Shown: positions 18,184 through 26,995 of the stretch, piece after piece
Layout: each line of letters starts with the position of its first letter
Numbering within the stretch: position 1 is the stretch's first letter
Source: Pseudomonas sp. H9
GTDB taxonomy: Bacteria > Pseudomonadota > Gammaproteobacteria > Pseudomonadales > Pseudomonadaceae
Length of the DNA: 64,000 nucleotides
Reading direction: 5' to 3'
Assembly: GCF_004353925.1 (NCBI RefSeq)
Contig: NZ_SMOK01000022.1
Span: forward strand, 86,554 to 150,553
Position numbers and translations under genes: made by a program
Notes under the pieces: generated by a model
What the model was told of the DNA's origin: nothing
The model's database searches: none
Seen by the model: only the letters and a program-made list of their open reading frames with translations

Positions 18184-18930
18184 GCGTACGGTCAGCGCCA
18201 GCACCACGGTGATAAACACCGGGCGGATGAACTTGCTACCACCGCTGATGGCGGTGCGCGCGCCAAAGAAGGCGCCGACCATCAGCGCTGAGCCCATGGA
18301 CAATCCCACCAGCCAGTCGACCTGGCCGGAAAAGATGAACACCGACAAGGCCGCCGCGTTGCTGACGAAGTTCATGCTGCGCGCCACGCCGCTGGCCTTG
18401 ACCAGGTCGATGGGGTAGAGCAACAAGGTACTGACGGTCCAGAACGCGCCGGTACCGGGGCCGGCCACGCCATCGTAGAAGCCCAGCGTCAGGCTTTGAG
18501 GCAGTTGCCATTTCTTCTTTATCGGTGCATCGGCATCCAGCGGCGCCTTGGGCGTACCGCCGAACAGCAGGTAAACGCCGCAAAGGAAGACGATCACCGG
18601 CAGCATTTTGTTCAGCCATTCAGCCGGCAGGTAATGGGCAACCACTGCACCGATCAGGGCGCCGATGAAGGTGCCGATCAAGGCGTGGCGCCACTGTTTG
18701 GGGTGGAACAACTTGCGTCGGTAGTAGGTGAAGCTGGCGGTCGCCGAGCCGAAGGTCGAGCTGAGTTTGTTGGTGCCCAGCACCAGGTGCGGCGGCATAC
18801 CGGCGGTCAGCAGGGCAGGGGTGGTCAACAAGCCGCCACCGCCAGCGATGGCGTCAATGAATCCGGCTACGAAGGCGACGGCGGCAAGAATGGCGAGGGT
18901 GGTCAGGTCTACGCTAAGTTCGAAAGGCAT
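18151..18930 (-). CDS. TSUP (TauE/SafE) family permease
   Basis: A 259-residue membrane protein with eight or so hydrophobic segments. The first carries the TSUP signature FVAGFIDAIAGGGGLLT (residues 20-36), followed by GTNKLSSTFGSATASFTYY; a second glycine-rich repeat, GFYDGVAGPGTG, lies near residue 153. TSUP proteins export sulfite, sulfoacetate or related organosulfur anions, but substrate is not readable from sequence. The gene is convergent with nudC; there are no sulfur genes next to it. Confidence 0.88.
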   Translation of the reverse strand: MPFELSVDLTTLAILAAVAFVAGFIDAIAGGGGLLTTPALLTAGMPPHLVLGTNKLSSTFGSATASFTYYRRKLFHPKQWRHALIGTFIGALIGAVVAHYLPAEWLNKMLPVIVFLCGVYLLFGGTPKAPLDADAPIKKKWQLPQSLTLGFYDGVAGPGTGAFWTVSTLLLYPIDLVKASGVARSMNFVSNAAALSVFIFSGQVDWLVGLSMGSALMVGAFFGARTAISGGSKFIRPVFITVVLALTVRLAWQHWFGQA

Positions 18931-19030
18931 GGCATGGGCTTAATCGGGTGGGTGCAGAAGGAGCTGCGCCCGAGGCCCGGTATGGTAATAGAGTCGAGGT
19001 CCGGTGTCAGGGCCGGTTGGCGCTTTCGCG

Positions 19031-19717
19031 TCAGCCTGGCAATACGCCATGCAACACCAACCGGGTAATGCTCGCCACTGCACTGTCCAGGTCGGCATTC
19101 GCCGGTTTGCCGTGGTCGCTATCAGCGCTCAGTTGCGCAGTGAAATTTGCGTAGGCCTGGGTGGTCGCCCACAAGCTGATCAGGAAGTGCTTGGCATCGA
19201 CGGCATTCAACTGGCGGTTATCGATCCAGTGCTGCAGACACGCCACACCTTTCTGGATCTCACCCTGCAGGCGTTCGGTCTGCTCGGCAGGCAAGTGCCG
19301 GGCGCCGTGCATCATCTCTGCAACAAACACCCGTGCCGCCCAGGGCTGGCTGCGGATGATACTGAGTTTGGCGCGGATCAAGCGATCGACGGCCTCAAGT
19401 GGATCGCTGGCCGGGTTCAACTGGGCAAAGGCGTCCAAGTAGCATTGGGTCACGCTGTCAAGCACCTGTTGGTAGAGGTTTTCCTTGGACTGGAAGTAGT
19501 AGTTGACGTTGGCCTTTGGCAAACCGCTCAGCGCCGCTACTTCACTCAGGGTGGTGGCGGCAAATCCCTTGCGGGCAAACGACTTGGCTGCCATGCGCAG
19601 AATCAGCGCGCGATTGCGCCGCCCCGGCTCGTTGGCCTTCTTCTCCACCTGGCAGTGTTCCGCACACGCTGCGCTGCCTGTCGTGCTCGCAGGTTCCTCG
19701 TACAGCATGTGTTCCAT
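19031..19717 (-). CDS. TetR-family transcriptional regulator
   Basis: A 228-residue repressor-type protein. The helix-turn-helix is TTLSEVAALSGLPKANVNYYF (shown here to 21 residues by position 56-76, key residues S, L-P-x-x-N-V-x-Y-Y-F). The C-terminal half resembles the RutR/YcdC type with VFVAEMMHGARHLP. An unusual leader of about 30 residues, with three cysteines' worth of variability (two Cys at 19 and 23), precedes the HTH. It is divergent from the SCO gene, so it may act on it or on itself; the target is not known. Confidence 0.88.
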   Translation of the reverse strand: MEHMLYEEPASTTGSAACAEHCQVEKKANEPGRRNRALILRMAAKSFARKGFAATTLSEVAALSGLPKANVNYYFQSKENLYQQVLDSVTQCYLDAFAQLNPASDPLEAVDRLIRAKLSIIRSQPWAARVFVAEMMHGARHLPAEQTERLQGEIQKGVACLQHWIDNRQLNAVDAKHFLISLWATTQAYANFTAQLSADSDHGKPANADLDSAVASITRLVLHGVLPG

Positions 19718-19985
19718 TGGCGATCTCGTCTGGGCAGATTAACAGCTTCGCAATATACAAAAATATATAGCGATAGCGGTAGTTTTCCGCAGCAGACGTC
19801 TGCGCAGGCTTTAGGTCGAGGTTCTTGTCACATTCTGCGACAACGAGCCGCACCCCGAAAATAAAGGCTTACAGACGTACGGGGCGATAGAAGCTGGAAC
19901 CTTGGCAGAGCGCCATGACAAAATGTCGCGCTTTCTCGACAGGCCTCGTGCGCGAGGCGTTACACCTTCCCCAAAGGATGGTTAC

Positions 19986-20597
19986 ATGACTGATTTACTG
20001 ACCCGGCGCCAGATCATGGCCGGGATCAGCCTGCTGGGCCTCGGCGCTCTGGTAGGTTGCGACCCCCGCTCCGGTGGTGCGCTCGATTTCAAATACGGCA
20101 AAGACATGAGCAACAAGATCCTGGGCCGCTCCTTCAAGCTCAAGGACACCCAGGGCAACGTACGCACCTTGTCGAGCTTCTGGGGCACCATGCCGATGGT
20201 GTTCTTCGGTTTCACCCAGTGCCCGGCGGTCTGCCCGACCACTCTGGCCCGTGCGGCGCAGATCAAGAAGCTGATGGGCCGCGATGGCGGTTTCCTGCAG
20301 GTGGTGTTCATCAGCCTCGATCCGGAACGTGACACGCCTGAGGTGCTCGATGCCTACGTCAAGGCGTTCGACCCCTCGTTTGTGGCGCTGTCCGGCACCT
20401 TGGAAGAAACCGCCGCAGCGGCCAAGGAATTTGGTGTGTTCTACGAGAAGGTGCCCAGTGGCGACACTTACACCATCTCGCACACTTCGACCAGTTACGT
20501 CTTCGATTCCCGTGGCCAGTTGCGCCTCGGGTTGTCCCATTCACTGACCGCTAAAGAGTGTACGGAAGACCTGCTCACGGTCATGGAGGTTTGCTGA
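19986..20597 (+). CDS. SCO family copper-binding lipoprotein (SCO1/SenC/PrrC)
   Basis: A 203-residue protein for assembly of the copper centre of a cytochrome oxidase. The thioredoxin-like domain carries the copper ligands CPAVC (near 80-84) and the partner His in TISHTSTSY (near 167). The N-terminus is TRRQIMAG followed by a hydrophobic run ending LVGC, so it combines a twin-arginine-like motif with a lipobox (Cys near 22). The ATG at 19986 has AAAGGATG before it; upstream in-frame starts lack one. The leader holds a GCCTCG-TGCG-CGAGGC hairpin at 19943-19958. Its stop overlaps the next ATG (TGATG). Confidence 0.93.
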   Translation: MTDLLTRRQIMAGISLLGLGALVGCDPRSGGALDFKYGKDMSNKILGRSFKLKDTQGNVRTLSSFWGTMPMVFFGFTQCPAVCPTTLARAAQIKKLMGRDGGFLQVVFISLDPERDTPEVLDAYVKAFDPSFVALSGTLEETAAAAKEFGVFYEKVPSGDTYTISHTSTSYVFDSRGQLRLGLSHSLTAKECTEDLLTVMEVC

Positions 20598-21064
20598 TGT
20601 ATATGTTCAAACGCACCCTGGCCGCTTTGGCCCTCATCGGCCTGGCGCTGCCTGCCGTTGCCGACACCACCGTCAGTGATGCCTGGGTTCGCGCCACTGT
20701 GCCGCACCAGCAGTCCACCGGTGCTTTCATGACCCTTACTGCCAGCAGCGACAGCAAGCTGGTGGACGTGCAGTCGCCCGTGGCCGAGATCGTCCAGGTG
20801 CACCAGATGACCATGGATAACGATGTCATGGGCATGAAGCAAGTTCAAAGCGTCGACCTGCCGGCGGGCAAGGCGGTCAGCCTTGATCCTAACGGTTATC
20901 ACGTGATGCTGATGAAGCTCAAACAGCAGGTCAAGGAAGGCGAACAGGTACCCCTGACCCTGGTGATTGAAGACGGCAAAGGCCAGAAGCAGACCCTGGA
21001 AGTCAAAGCCCCCGTGCGCGCGCTGAACGCCGAGGCCATGCACGGCCACGAGCACATGCACTGA
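20597..21064 (+). CDS. Periplasmic copper chaperone PCuAC
   Basis: A 155-residue protein with a signal peptide (KRTLAALALIGLALPAVADT, cleavage near 23). The PCuAC copper site H(M)x10Mx21HxM is readable as VHQMTMDNDVMGM and later GYHVMLM. The C-terminus ends in a Met/His-rich AMHGHEHMH tail, a likely extra Cu binding site. It starts in a TGATG overlap with the SCO gene, with GGAGG seven bases before. SCO and PCuAC together deliver Cu(I) to the CuA site of oxidases in the periplasm. Confidence 0.93.
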   Translation: MYMFKRTLAALALIGLALPAVADTTVSDAWVRATVPHQQSTGAFMTLTASSDSKLVDVQSPVAEIVQVHQMTMDNDVMGMKQVQSVDLPAGKAVSLDPNGYHVMLMKLKQQVKEGEQVPLTLVIEDGKGQKQTLEVKAPVRALNAEAMHGHEHMH

Positions 21065-21070
21065 CCGCCT

Positions 21071-21141
21071 GTAGGAGCGGGCTTGCCCCGCGATTGCGTT
21101 TTAACTGACAAAGCTCAATCGCGGGGCAAGCCCGCTCCTAC
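21071..21141. repeat. REP inverted pair, PCuAC/cytochrome b561 convergent end
   Basis: Facing GTAGGAGCGGGCTTGCCCCG arms across about 23 bp. The stop codon of the cytochrome b561 gene (21138-21140) lies inside the right arm, so the two convergent genes share this element as their transcript end. Confidence 0.87.
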
Positions 21142-21665
21142 CGTTTACGGCGCCTGCCGGTGATCATCGACATCGGCAGGTTCTCTTTCAGTCGCAGGCT
21201 TTCGAACACCGCGGCGGCAATATGCAGGCAAACCAGCGCCAGCAAGGCGTTGGCCATGTACTCATGGATATCGCGCGGCATGTCTTCGCCCCAGAAGTAG
21301 TCCACTTCTTCCATCAGAAACCCGCTCAGGCCCAGGCCGAACATCAGTGCCAGCATCAGTACCATGACCAGTGCACCCAGCGGGGAATGGCCCAGTCGGT
21401 GGTAGTCTTCACCCGTTAACAGGGCCTTGAGATGCCACTTCAGCCGGCTCAGGGTCGGCCAGAAATCGTTCCAGCGCGCAGCCGGTGTGCCGACAAAGCC
21501 CCAGGCACCACGAGCCAGGACAATGGCAACGCCGTAATAGCCCAGCCAGCGATGCCAGCCATCGCCCTCTTCGGTAAAGAAGTAACCGCCGACAAACACC
21601 AACACCAATGACCAATGACAAATCCGCACCCAGGGGTCCCAGAGGCGCAGGGTGTCGTCGCTCAC
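21138..21665 (-). CDS. Cytochrome b561 family membrane protein
   Basis: A 175-residue di-heme type membrane protein with four hydrophobic helices. Histidines suitable for heme lie in RICHWSLVLVF (helix 1), GWHRWLGYYG (helix 2), LGHSPLGALVMVL (helix 3) and ALVCLHIAAAVFESL (helix 4). The family transfers electrons between quinol and periplasmic partners. It starts at GTG one base after the stop of the PepSY gene, so the two are coupled; PepSY-cytochrome b pairs are common in pseudomonads. Confidence 0.9.
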   Translation of the reverse strand: MSDDTLRLWDPWVRICHWSLVLVFVGGYFFTEEGDGWHRWLGYYGVAIVLARGAWGFVGTPAARWNDFWPTLSRLKWHLKALLTGEDYHRLGHSPLGALVMVLMLALMFGLGLSGFLMEEVDYFWGEDMPRDIHEYMANALLALVCLHIAAAVFESLRLKENLPMSMITGRRRKR

Positions 21666-21666
21666 T

Positions 21667-21930
21667 TCAATCGATCTCTTCTTTCACTTTCTTGCCACTG
21701 ACCGGGTCAAAGTAGATTTCAACTTTGCGCTTGTCCTTGTCCCAGCCATAGATCTCGTAGCAATTGCCATCGGTGACTTTGAATTTCTTGATTTCGTAGC
21801 CCTGGCTTTTCAAGGCTTGCTGAAAGGTGTCCGGATTTTGCCACTGAGCTTTGTCGGCGCTGGTGCATTCGGTTTTGGCCAGCGCCAACGGGCTTACGGC
21901 CAGCAGTGCCAGGAGTAGAACATTACGCAT
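21667..21930 (-). CDS. PepSY domain secreted protein
   Basis: An 87-residue protein with a signal peptide (RNVLLLALLAVSPLALAKT, cleavage near 19). The mature part is one PepSY-like domain: QALKSQGYEIKKFKV then YEIYGWDKDKRKVEIYFDP with GKKV. A Cys near 22 and one near 57 could form a disulfide. GAGGA precedes the ATG. Translationally linked to the cytochrome b561 gene; likely a periplasmic modulator of it. Confidence 0.9.
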   Translation of the reverse strand: MRNVLLLALLAVSPLALAKTECTSADKAQWQNPDTFQQALKSQGYEIKKFKVTDGNCYEIYGWDKDKRKVEIYFDPVSGKKVKEEID

Positions 21931-22049
21931 GACGAGTCCTCGTGATTGTTAAGCACGCGGCAGCACAGCCATGAAGCCGGAGTGAGTGTGTGTCAGGGCG
22001 GGCGGCTTTGCGAATGCCGCATCAAGCCGTGGTGCCCTGGGATTGTTGG

Positions 22050-22274
22050 TCAACGAAAGCGTGGCAGGGGGCGGTCGACTTTCAGTGAGGTCAAGGTCTT
22101 CTTGACCAGCGCCTCATCTGCTTCCACCGCCTTGAGGCTGGCGCGGATTCTGCCAGCTGCAGGTACGTCGCCCTGACGGTCGATCCAGTCGGCAATTTCT
22201 TTGCAGGCGCTGGCCAGCGTTGCTTGCCGGTGATCGATCAAAGTCAGCAGCGTAGTGATGTCTTTTTCGGACAT
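22050..22274 (-). CDS. Small hypothetical protein, 74 residues
   Basis: A short helical protein starting MSEKDITTLLTLIDHRQATL, with a strong AAAGGAGG ribosome site, so it is probably real. No signal peptide and one Cys (near 23). No family is recognised. It lies alone, on the minus strand, upstream of and divergent from the SotB-like exporter. Confidence 0.65.
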   Translation of the reverse strand: MSEKDITTLLTLIDHRQATLASACKEIADWIDRQGDVPAAGRIRASLKAVEADEALVKKTLTSLKVDRPLPRFR

Positions 22275-22523
22275 GGTGCAATCCTCCTTTCGGCGATTTC
22301 AGTGTAGCAGTGCCCGGGAAATCTGCCGACGCCGGCCCGGCACTGTGGTTGTGACAGACCCGGGCCTGACGTACTATCCTTGCCAGCAAGCGATACCCCG
22401 CAGACTTATAACCAATTCCTCAGCGCACACGCTTCCACTCAGGGCCAATGGCCGTGAGTGCTTCATGCTGGGCGCGCACTTGCGCCTGGCGTCTGCAATC
22501 GATCTGGAGTAACACCCCCACCG

Positions 22524-23726
22524 ATGACTACCCCCGAGGATGCGCGAGCCGGCAGCTGGCTCAGTGTAATTGCCCTGGCCCTGGCGGCTTTTATCTTCAA
22601 CACCACTGAGTTCGTACCGGTGGCCCTGCTCAGTGACATTGGCGCCAGTTTCGACATGTCTACCGCTCAAGTCGGGCTGATGCTGACCATTTATGCCTGG
22701 GTGGTTGCGCTGGCATCGCTGCCGATGATGCTGCTGACCCGTAATGTCGAGCGGCGCAAGTTGCTGATGGTGATCTTTGTACTGTTCATCGTCAGCCATT
22801 TGCTGTCCGGGATGGCGCAAAGCTTTGCCACGCTGCTGGTCAGCCGTATCGGTATCGCCCTGGCACACGCGGTGTTCTGGGCGATTACCGCGTCGCTGGC
22901 GGTGCGGGTGGCACCGCCAGGGCAGCAGGCCAAAGCGCTGGGCCTGTTGGCGACCGGTACCACACTGGCGATGGTCATGGGCATTCCGCTGGGCCGGGTG
23001 GTGGGAGAGGCGCTGGGCTGGCGCACCACCTTTCTGACCATTGCCGGGGTGGCGCTGGCGACTTTGATCTGCCTGGCCAAGTCGTTGCCGTTGCTGCCCA
23101 GCCAGAATTCCGGGTCGCTGCGTAGCGTGCCAGTGCTGTTCAAGCGCCCGGCATTGGTGACGGTGTACGTGCTGGTCGCGCTGGTGATTGCCGCGCAATT
23201 TACTGCGTACACCTACATCGAGCCGTTTGCCTTGAACGTTGCGCAGGTTAGCGCTGAGCATACGACCCTGTTGTTGCTGTTGTTTGGTGGCGCCGGAGTG
23301 TTTGGCTCGGTGCTGTTCAGCCGCTACAGCGAGCGTTTTCCCAATGGCTTCCTGCTGGCTGCCATTGCATTGCTGGCCAGCTGTCTTCTGTTGCTGATGC
23401 CGTTGTCGGGGGCGTTCATTCAGCTCGGTACCCTGAGCATGTTCTGGGGCGTCGCGATCATGTGCTTCAGCCTGGCGCTGCAATCGAAGGTATTGATTCT
23501 GGCGTCTGATGCCACGGATGTGGCGATGGCCATGTTTTCCGGGATCTATAACATTGGAATCGGCGGCGGGGCGCTGATTGGCAGCCTGGTCAGCGTGCAC
23601 TTGGGGGTGGCCAATATCGGGCTGGTCGGCGGCGCGCTGGCGCTGCTGGGGTTGCTGTTGTCTGCGCTGGCCACCTACCGATTTTCCAGGCCAACGGCTA
23701 GCGGGCTTGCCCGTGACCGCTCGTAG
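22524..23726 (+). CDS. MFS transporter, SotB-like sugar/arabinose efflux
   Basis: A 400-residue transporter with 12 hydrophobic segments. Key stretches are FIFNTTEFVPVALLSDIG in helix 1, LPMMLLTRNVERRKLL between helices 2 and 3, and GIPLGRVVGEALGWR after helix 5, as in the SotB/YdeA drug:H+ antiporter-1 group that expels arabinose and IPTG. GGAG is 14 bases before the ATG, rather far; an upstream GTG at 22458 is possible but would add a poorly conserved leader. Convergent with the flavin monooxygenase (10 bp gap). Confidence 0.88.
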   Translation: MTTPEDARAGSWLSVIALALAAFIFNTTEFVPVALLSDIGASFDMSTAQVGLMLTIYAWVVALASLPMMLLTRNVERRKLLMVIFVLFIVSHLLSGMAQSFATLLVSRIGIALAHAVFWAITASLAVRVAPPGQQAKALGLLATGTTLAMVMGIPLGRVVGEALGWRTTFLTIAGVALATLICLAKSLPLLPSQNSGSLRSVPVLFKRPALVTVYVLVALVIAAQFTAYTYIEPFALNVAQVSAEHTTLLLLLFGGAGVFGSVLFSRYSERFPNGFLLAAIALLASCLLLLMPLSGAFIQLGTLSMFWGVAIMCFSLALQSKVLILASDATDVAMAMFSGIYNIGIGGGALIGSLVSVHLGVANIGLVGGALALLGLLLSALATYRFSRPTASGLARDRS

Positions 23727-23735
23727 CGGGCTGTT

Positions 23736-25259
23736 TCAGCGCGGGTAGAGCCCGCGCTCTTCGAAGTAGGCCTCCAGTACTTGCGCATCACCATTGCTCC
23801 AGACACCGGCAACGTAGGTGTCTGGCCGGATCAGGTAGACCGCGTCGCGCACCAGGCCTGCAGCCTGATGCGCTTCGCTCCAGATGAACACGTCTACCGG
23901 GATGCCGTGGCCGCTGCACCATTGCACCAGGTTGGCGCTGACAGCGCCGTACACCTGCACTTGCCAGCACATCCGGTTTAGGCCCGCGAAGTTGTCGCGC
24001 CCGCCTTCGGCGACCCAGGGTAAGCGGTCACCGCCCTGCACGTGTCCGGCATTGCCGGTGCTTAACGGCATGTAGCGGTAGTTGAGGGCAATCTGCGAGA
24101 CGCTGCGGAACAGAAACTCGCGCGCCGACCGGAACGCCACCAGCCTCGGGATCACCCTCGGCGCCAGGCGTGTGCGCAGCAAGGCGGCCAGGCGACCATC
24201 GGCGGTGACGAAGTTGAACACCTGGTCGGTGGTCGACACCAGGCGCTTGGCAAAGGCGCTGCGCTCAATTTCATAGGTGTCCAGCAGGGTGGGTTGCGCG
24301 TTGCCGTGCAGGACGCTGGCCAGTTTCCAGGCCAGGTTAATGGCATCGCCTATGCCGGTATTCATGCCCTGGCCACCGGCGGGGCTGTGAACATGCGCCG
24401 CATCCCCGAGGAGAAATGCATGCTGGCGGCCGAAGTGCTCGGCCACCCGGTGGTGCACGCGATAGGTGGAAAACCAGTTCACCTGCTCCACGTGAACGTG
24501 CAGGTGTTCGATGGCCCGACGGCTGACATCGGCGAACTGCAGTTGTTCGGCTTTCTCGGCACGTTCGTCGCGGACTGTACCGATCAGCCGTGCCCGGCCC
24601 GTGCCTGCCAGGGGGAACACAGCAAGGAAATCGGCTTCGTCCAGGTCGACATGCAGTTCGCCGTTGAGCGCCGGGCCTGAGGCCTGAACATCGGCGACAT
24701 AAAACACCTGTTGATAGGTGCCACCGGGAAAACCAATGCCCAACGCCTTGCGCACGGTGGAGCGAGCACCGTCGCAACCGGCCAGGTAGCTTGCCTGGCA
24801 GAGCTGTTCCGGGCCGTCGCGATGCTGCAGGCGGGCGCTGACGCCTCGCCCATCCTGGTTCAGCTCCAGCAGTTCGGTTTCGCGCTCTACCTCAACGCCG
24901 AAACCCTGCAGGCGCTCGATCAGCAGCTTCTCGTGTTCATCCTGCGGGTAGATGTGCAAGAAGGGGTAGGGCGTAAAGCCGGCACCAATGGCGCTGAAGG
25001 GTAAATGCGCTGCCGCCTGGCCTTTGACCCAGAGATTGACCGCCGGCACGCGGTGGCCCTGTTCAAGGACGGCGGCAGTCAGGTCCAATTGACGGTACAG
25101 CTCCAGGGTTCGTGCCTGTACTGCCAGGGCACGGGAGGTGGTGCCGGGGGCGGCGGTCTTGTCGATAATGCGTACCTTGACGCCCAACTTGCTTAGCCAC
25201 AAGGCCAGCACCAGCCCGGTTGGGCCGGCACCTACAATCAACACCTCACAGCGCTTCAT
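23736..25259 (-). CDS. FAD-dependent aromatic monooxygenase (MhpA/PheA type)
   Basis: A 507-residue group A flavoprotein hydroxylase. The FAD Rossmann motif GAGPTGLVLALWLSK is at residues 9-23, the DG motif is CDGARSTVRKALG near 165, and the second FAD motif GDAAHVHSPAGGQGMNTG is near 285. The C-terminal thioredoxin-like domain is intact (RPDTYVAGVW). The substrate cannot be read. It follows a LysE exporter gene after 12 bp in the same direction, with GAGGAGC before its ATG, so the two form an operon. Confidence 0.9.
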   Translation of the reverse strand: MKRCEVLIVGAGPTGLVLALWLSKLGVKVRIIDKTAAPGTTSRALAVQARTLELYRQLDLTAAVLEQGHRVPAVNLWVKGQAAAHLPFSAIGAGFTPYPFLHIYPQDEHEKLLIERLQGFGVEVERETELLELNQDGRGVSARLQHRDGPEQLCQASYLAGCDGARSTVRKALGIGFPGGTYQQVFYVADVQASGPALNGELHVDLDEADFLAVFPLAGTGRARLIGTVRDERAEKAEQLQFADVSRRAIEHLHVHVEQVNWFSTYRVHHRVAEHFGRQHAFLLGDAAHVHSPAGGQGMNTGIGDAINLAWKLASVLHGNAQPTLLDTYEIERSAFAKRLVSTTDQVFNFVTADGRLAALLRTRLAPRVIPRLVAFRSAREFLFRSVSQIALNYRYMPLSTGNAGHVQGGDRLPWVAEGGRDNFAGLNRMCWQVQVYGAVSANLVQWCSGHGIPVDVFIWSEAHQAAGLVRDAVYLIRPDTYVAGVWSNGDAQVLEAYFEERGLYPR

Positions 25260-25271
25260 CGCGCGCGCTCC

Positions 25272-25886
25272 TCAGCGCTGGGCGAACGCCAGGTTCAAGC
25301 CCAGGCCGGCAAAGGATGCAGCAAAACCGCGGCGCAACCAGTCTTGTACCCGTGGCGATTCAATCACCGCGCGCCGGAACAGGTTGGCCAGCAGACCGTA
25401 CAACACAAACACCACGAAGGTCATGAGCATGAACACTCCGCTCAAGCTGAGCATCTGCCCGGTAACGGATCCGCCCTGAGGCGTGATGAACTGAGGCAGA
25501 AAGGCCAGAAAGAACAACGTCAGCTTGGGGTTGAGAATATTCAGCAGGCCGGCGCGCAGCATCAGGCTGCCAGCACTGCTCACCTTGGTGTTGCTATCGA
25601 CGACAAAGGCCGAGCGATCGCGCCATGTAGCGTAGGCCAAGTATAGAAGGTAGGCCACACCGGCAAACTTCAGGGCCTGGAAGGCCACGGCGCTGGTGTG
25701 CAGGAGTGCGGACAAGCCGAGGATCGAAGCCAGCAGGTGCGGAATGATGCCAGCGGTACATCCCAGTGCGGTATACAGACTGGCTTGTTTGCCGGCCACC
25801 AGCGCGGTGGAGATGGTCAGAATGACGCCGCTGCCCGGAATCAGCACGACGATCAGGCAGGTGATAAGAAAATCCAGGCTCGGCAT
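25272..25886 (-). CDS. LysE family translocator
   Basis: A 204-residue inner-membrane exporter with about six hydrophobic segments, starting MPSLDFLITCLIVVLIPG. The LysE signature PGSGVILTIS lies near residue 18, with LGLSALLHTS and LNPKLTLFFLAFLPQF later. The ATG at 25886 has GGAG suitably placed; an ATG at 25901 lacks one. First gene of a two-gene unit with the monooxygenase. Substrate unknown: amino acids, homoserine lactones or, given its partner, possibly an aromatic product. Confidence 0.9.
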   Translation of the reverse strand: MPSLDFLITCLIVVLIPGSGVILTISTALVAGKQASLYTALGCTAGIIPHLLASILGLSALLHTSAVAFQALKFAGVAYLLYLAYATWRDRSAFVVDSNTKVSSAGSLMLRAGLLNILNPKLTLFFLAFLPQFITPQGGSVTGQMLSLSGVFMLMTFVVFVLYGLLANLFRRAVIESPRVQDWLRRGFAASFAGLGLNLAFAQR

Positions 25887-26333
25887 TGTAGGGCGCTCCA
25901 TGCGGTATCAAAGGCTGAAGAATTCAACACAGGTGTTCAAGATCATTAACATACACCTGACCTCACTCAGTATTCCAGCGTTTACATAACCGGGTGTTGA
26001 GTCAATTGCAGGGCTGCCTCTTATGTGGGAATAAGATAGGGTCGCAAAGTTTGTAAGCTAGTATTTCGGATTTGCGCAGTGTCTGAAGTGAACTAGCATT
26101 TAATAAGTCGTGTTTTTGGATTGGATCCATAACGTCGGTGATGGGCGGCTCAGTGTAAAGCCCGTGTTACACCATCTCATTAAGATTGAATGTTTGGCGT
26201 GTTTAGCTATTTAGTTTTCGTGGGTGTAATGACAGCCAAATGAGTTTTATTATTTTTTAGGGGGTGAATTAGAAATTCCAACTGTGCAGGTGTGTTGAAG
26301 TGCTTGATGGCCGGAGCACTTGGGAGAACGGTA
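25887..26333. promoter_or_regulatory. AT-rich intergenic region upstream of the ECF sigma gene
   Basis: 447 bases without a supported gene, visibly poorer in G+C than its surroundings (for example TTTTATTATTTTTTAG at 26241-26256). It should carry the promoters of lysE (left) and the sigma factor (right). An inverted repeat, GTGTAA - 8 bp - TTACAC, lies at 26153-26172. The base composition suggests acquired DNA, or silencing by an H-NS/MvaT-type protein. Confidence 0.4.
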
Positions 26334-26939
26334 GTGGACAATGAGCATGATCTGATAGAGCGGCTACGCAGCGGTGATGCTCATGCGCTGGAGAGCCTGG
26401 TCAAAACGCATCATGCATTTCTCATCACACTTGTTACACCACTGGTCGGCCCGGATGCTGCCGATGACGTCGCTCAGGAAACCTGGTTGAAGGCTGTCGT
26501 GGCCGTCAGCCTGTTTGAGGGGCGTTCAAAATTTCGTACGTGGCTGGCAAGAATTGCTATCAACGAAGCACATTCAATCAATCGGCGCAAAGGACGTGAG
26601 ATTTCTCTCGACGGCTGGGGCTTTGATCATTACTCGCCGATCATTTCCAGCGTCGATAAGTATGACGCTTGGCTGTCACCCTCCAGGCAAGCGCACCATG
26701 AGGGCCCGGAGGAACTGCTCGCTGAAGTTGAACTGCATGCCTATATCCGTAAGCAATTGCACGATTTACCGATGGCCCAGCGAAATGTGGTAATCATGCG
26801 CGAGTTTGGAGGGCTCGAATTCAAAGAAATTGCCAGTGCCCTGGGAATGACAGAAGGCAATGTGCGTGTCCAGTTGCACCGTGGACGTCAGCGTATACAG
26901 GCTATGCTCAGCCGTTTTCAGGACCAAGACCGATCTTGA
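26334..26939 (+). CDS. ECF-type RNA polymerase sigma factor
   Basis: A 201-residue sigma-70 family protein with region 2 (DDVAQETWLKAVVAV and KFRTWLARIAINEA, near 45-90) and region 4 (LHDLPMAQRNVVIMREF and EIASALGMTEGNVRVQLHRG, near 140-185). It has no region 3, as in ECF sigmas. A roughly 45-residue linker, rich in Ser and charged residues, joins the two. The GTG at 26334 has GGGAG at the ideal distance; an ATG at 26307 is the alternative. No anti-sigma gene is adjacent, which is unusual. The targets may be the divergent small secreted protein and the LapG-like gene. Confidence 0.9.
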   Translation: MDNEHDLIERLRSGDAHALESLVKTHHAFLITLVTPLVGPDAADDVAQETWLKAVVAVSLFEGRSKFRTWLARIAINEAHSINRRKGREISLDGWGFDHYSPIISSVDKYDAWLSPSRQAHHEGPEELLAEVELHAYIRKQLHDLPMAQRNVVIMREFGGLEFKEIASALGMTEGNVRVQLHRGRQRIQAMLSRFQDQDRS

Positions 26940-26995
26940 GTGATCACCAACCCGGCATCAGGGCACGTCCCTGTGCGCTCGGTCAGTGTCGGCGT

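Noticed and set aside
22374..23600. 408-codon frame opposite the SotB-like exporter
   Set aside because: Gln/His-rich low-complexity shadow; the plus strand encodes a coherent 12-segment transporter.
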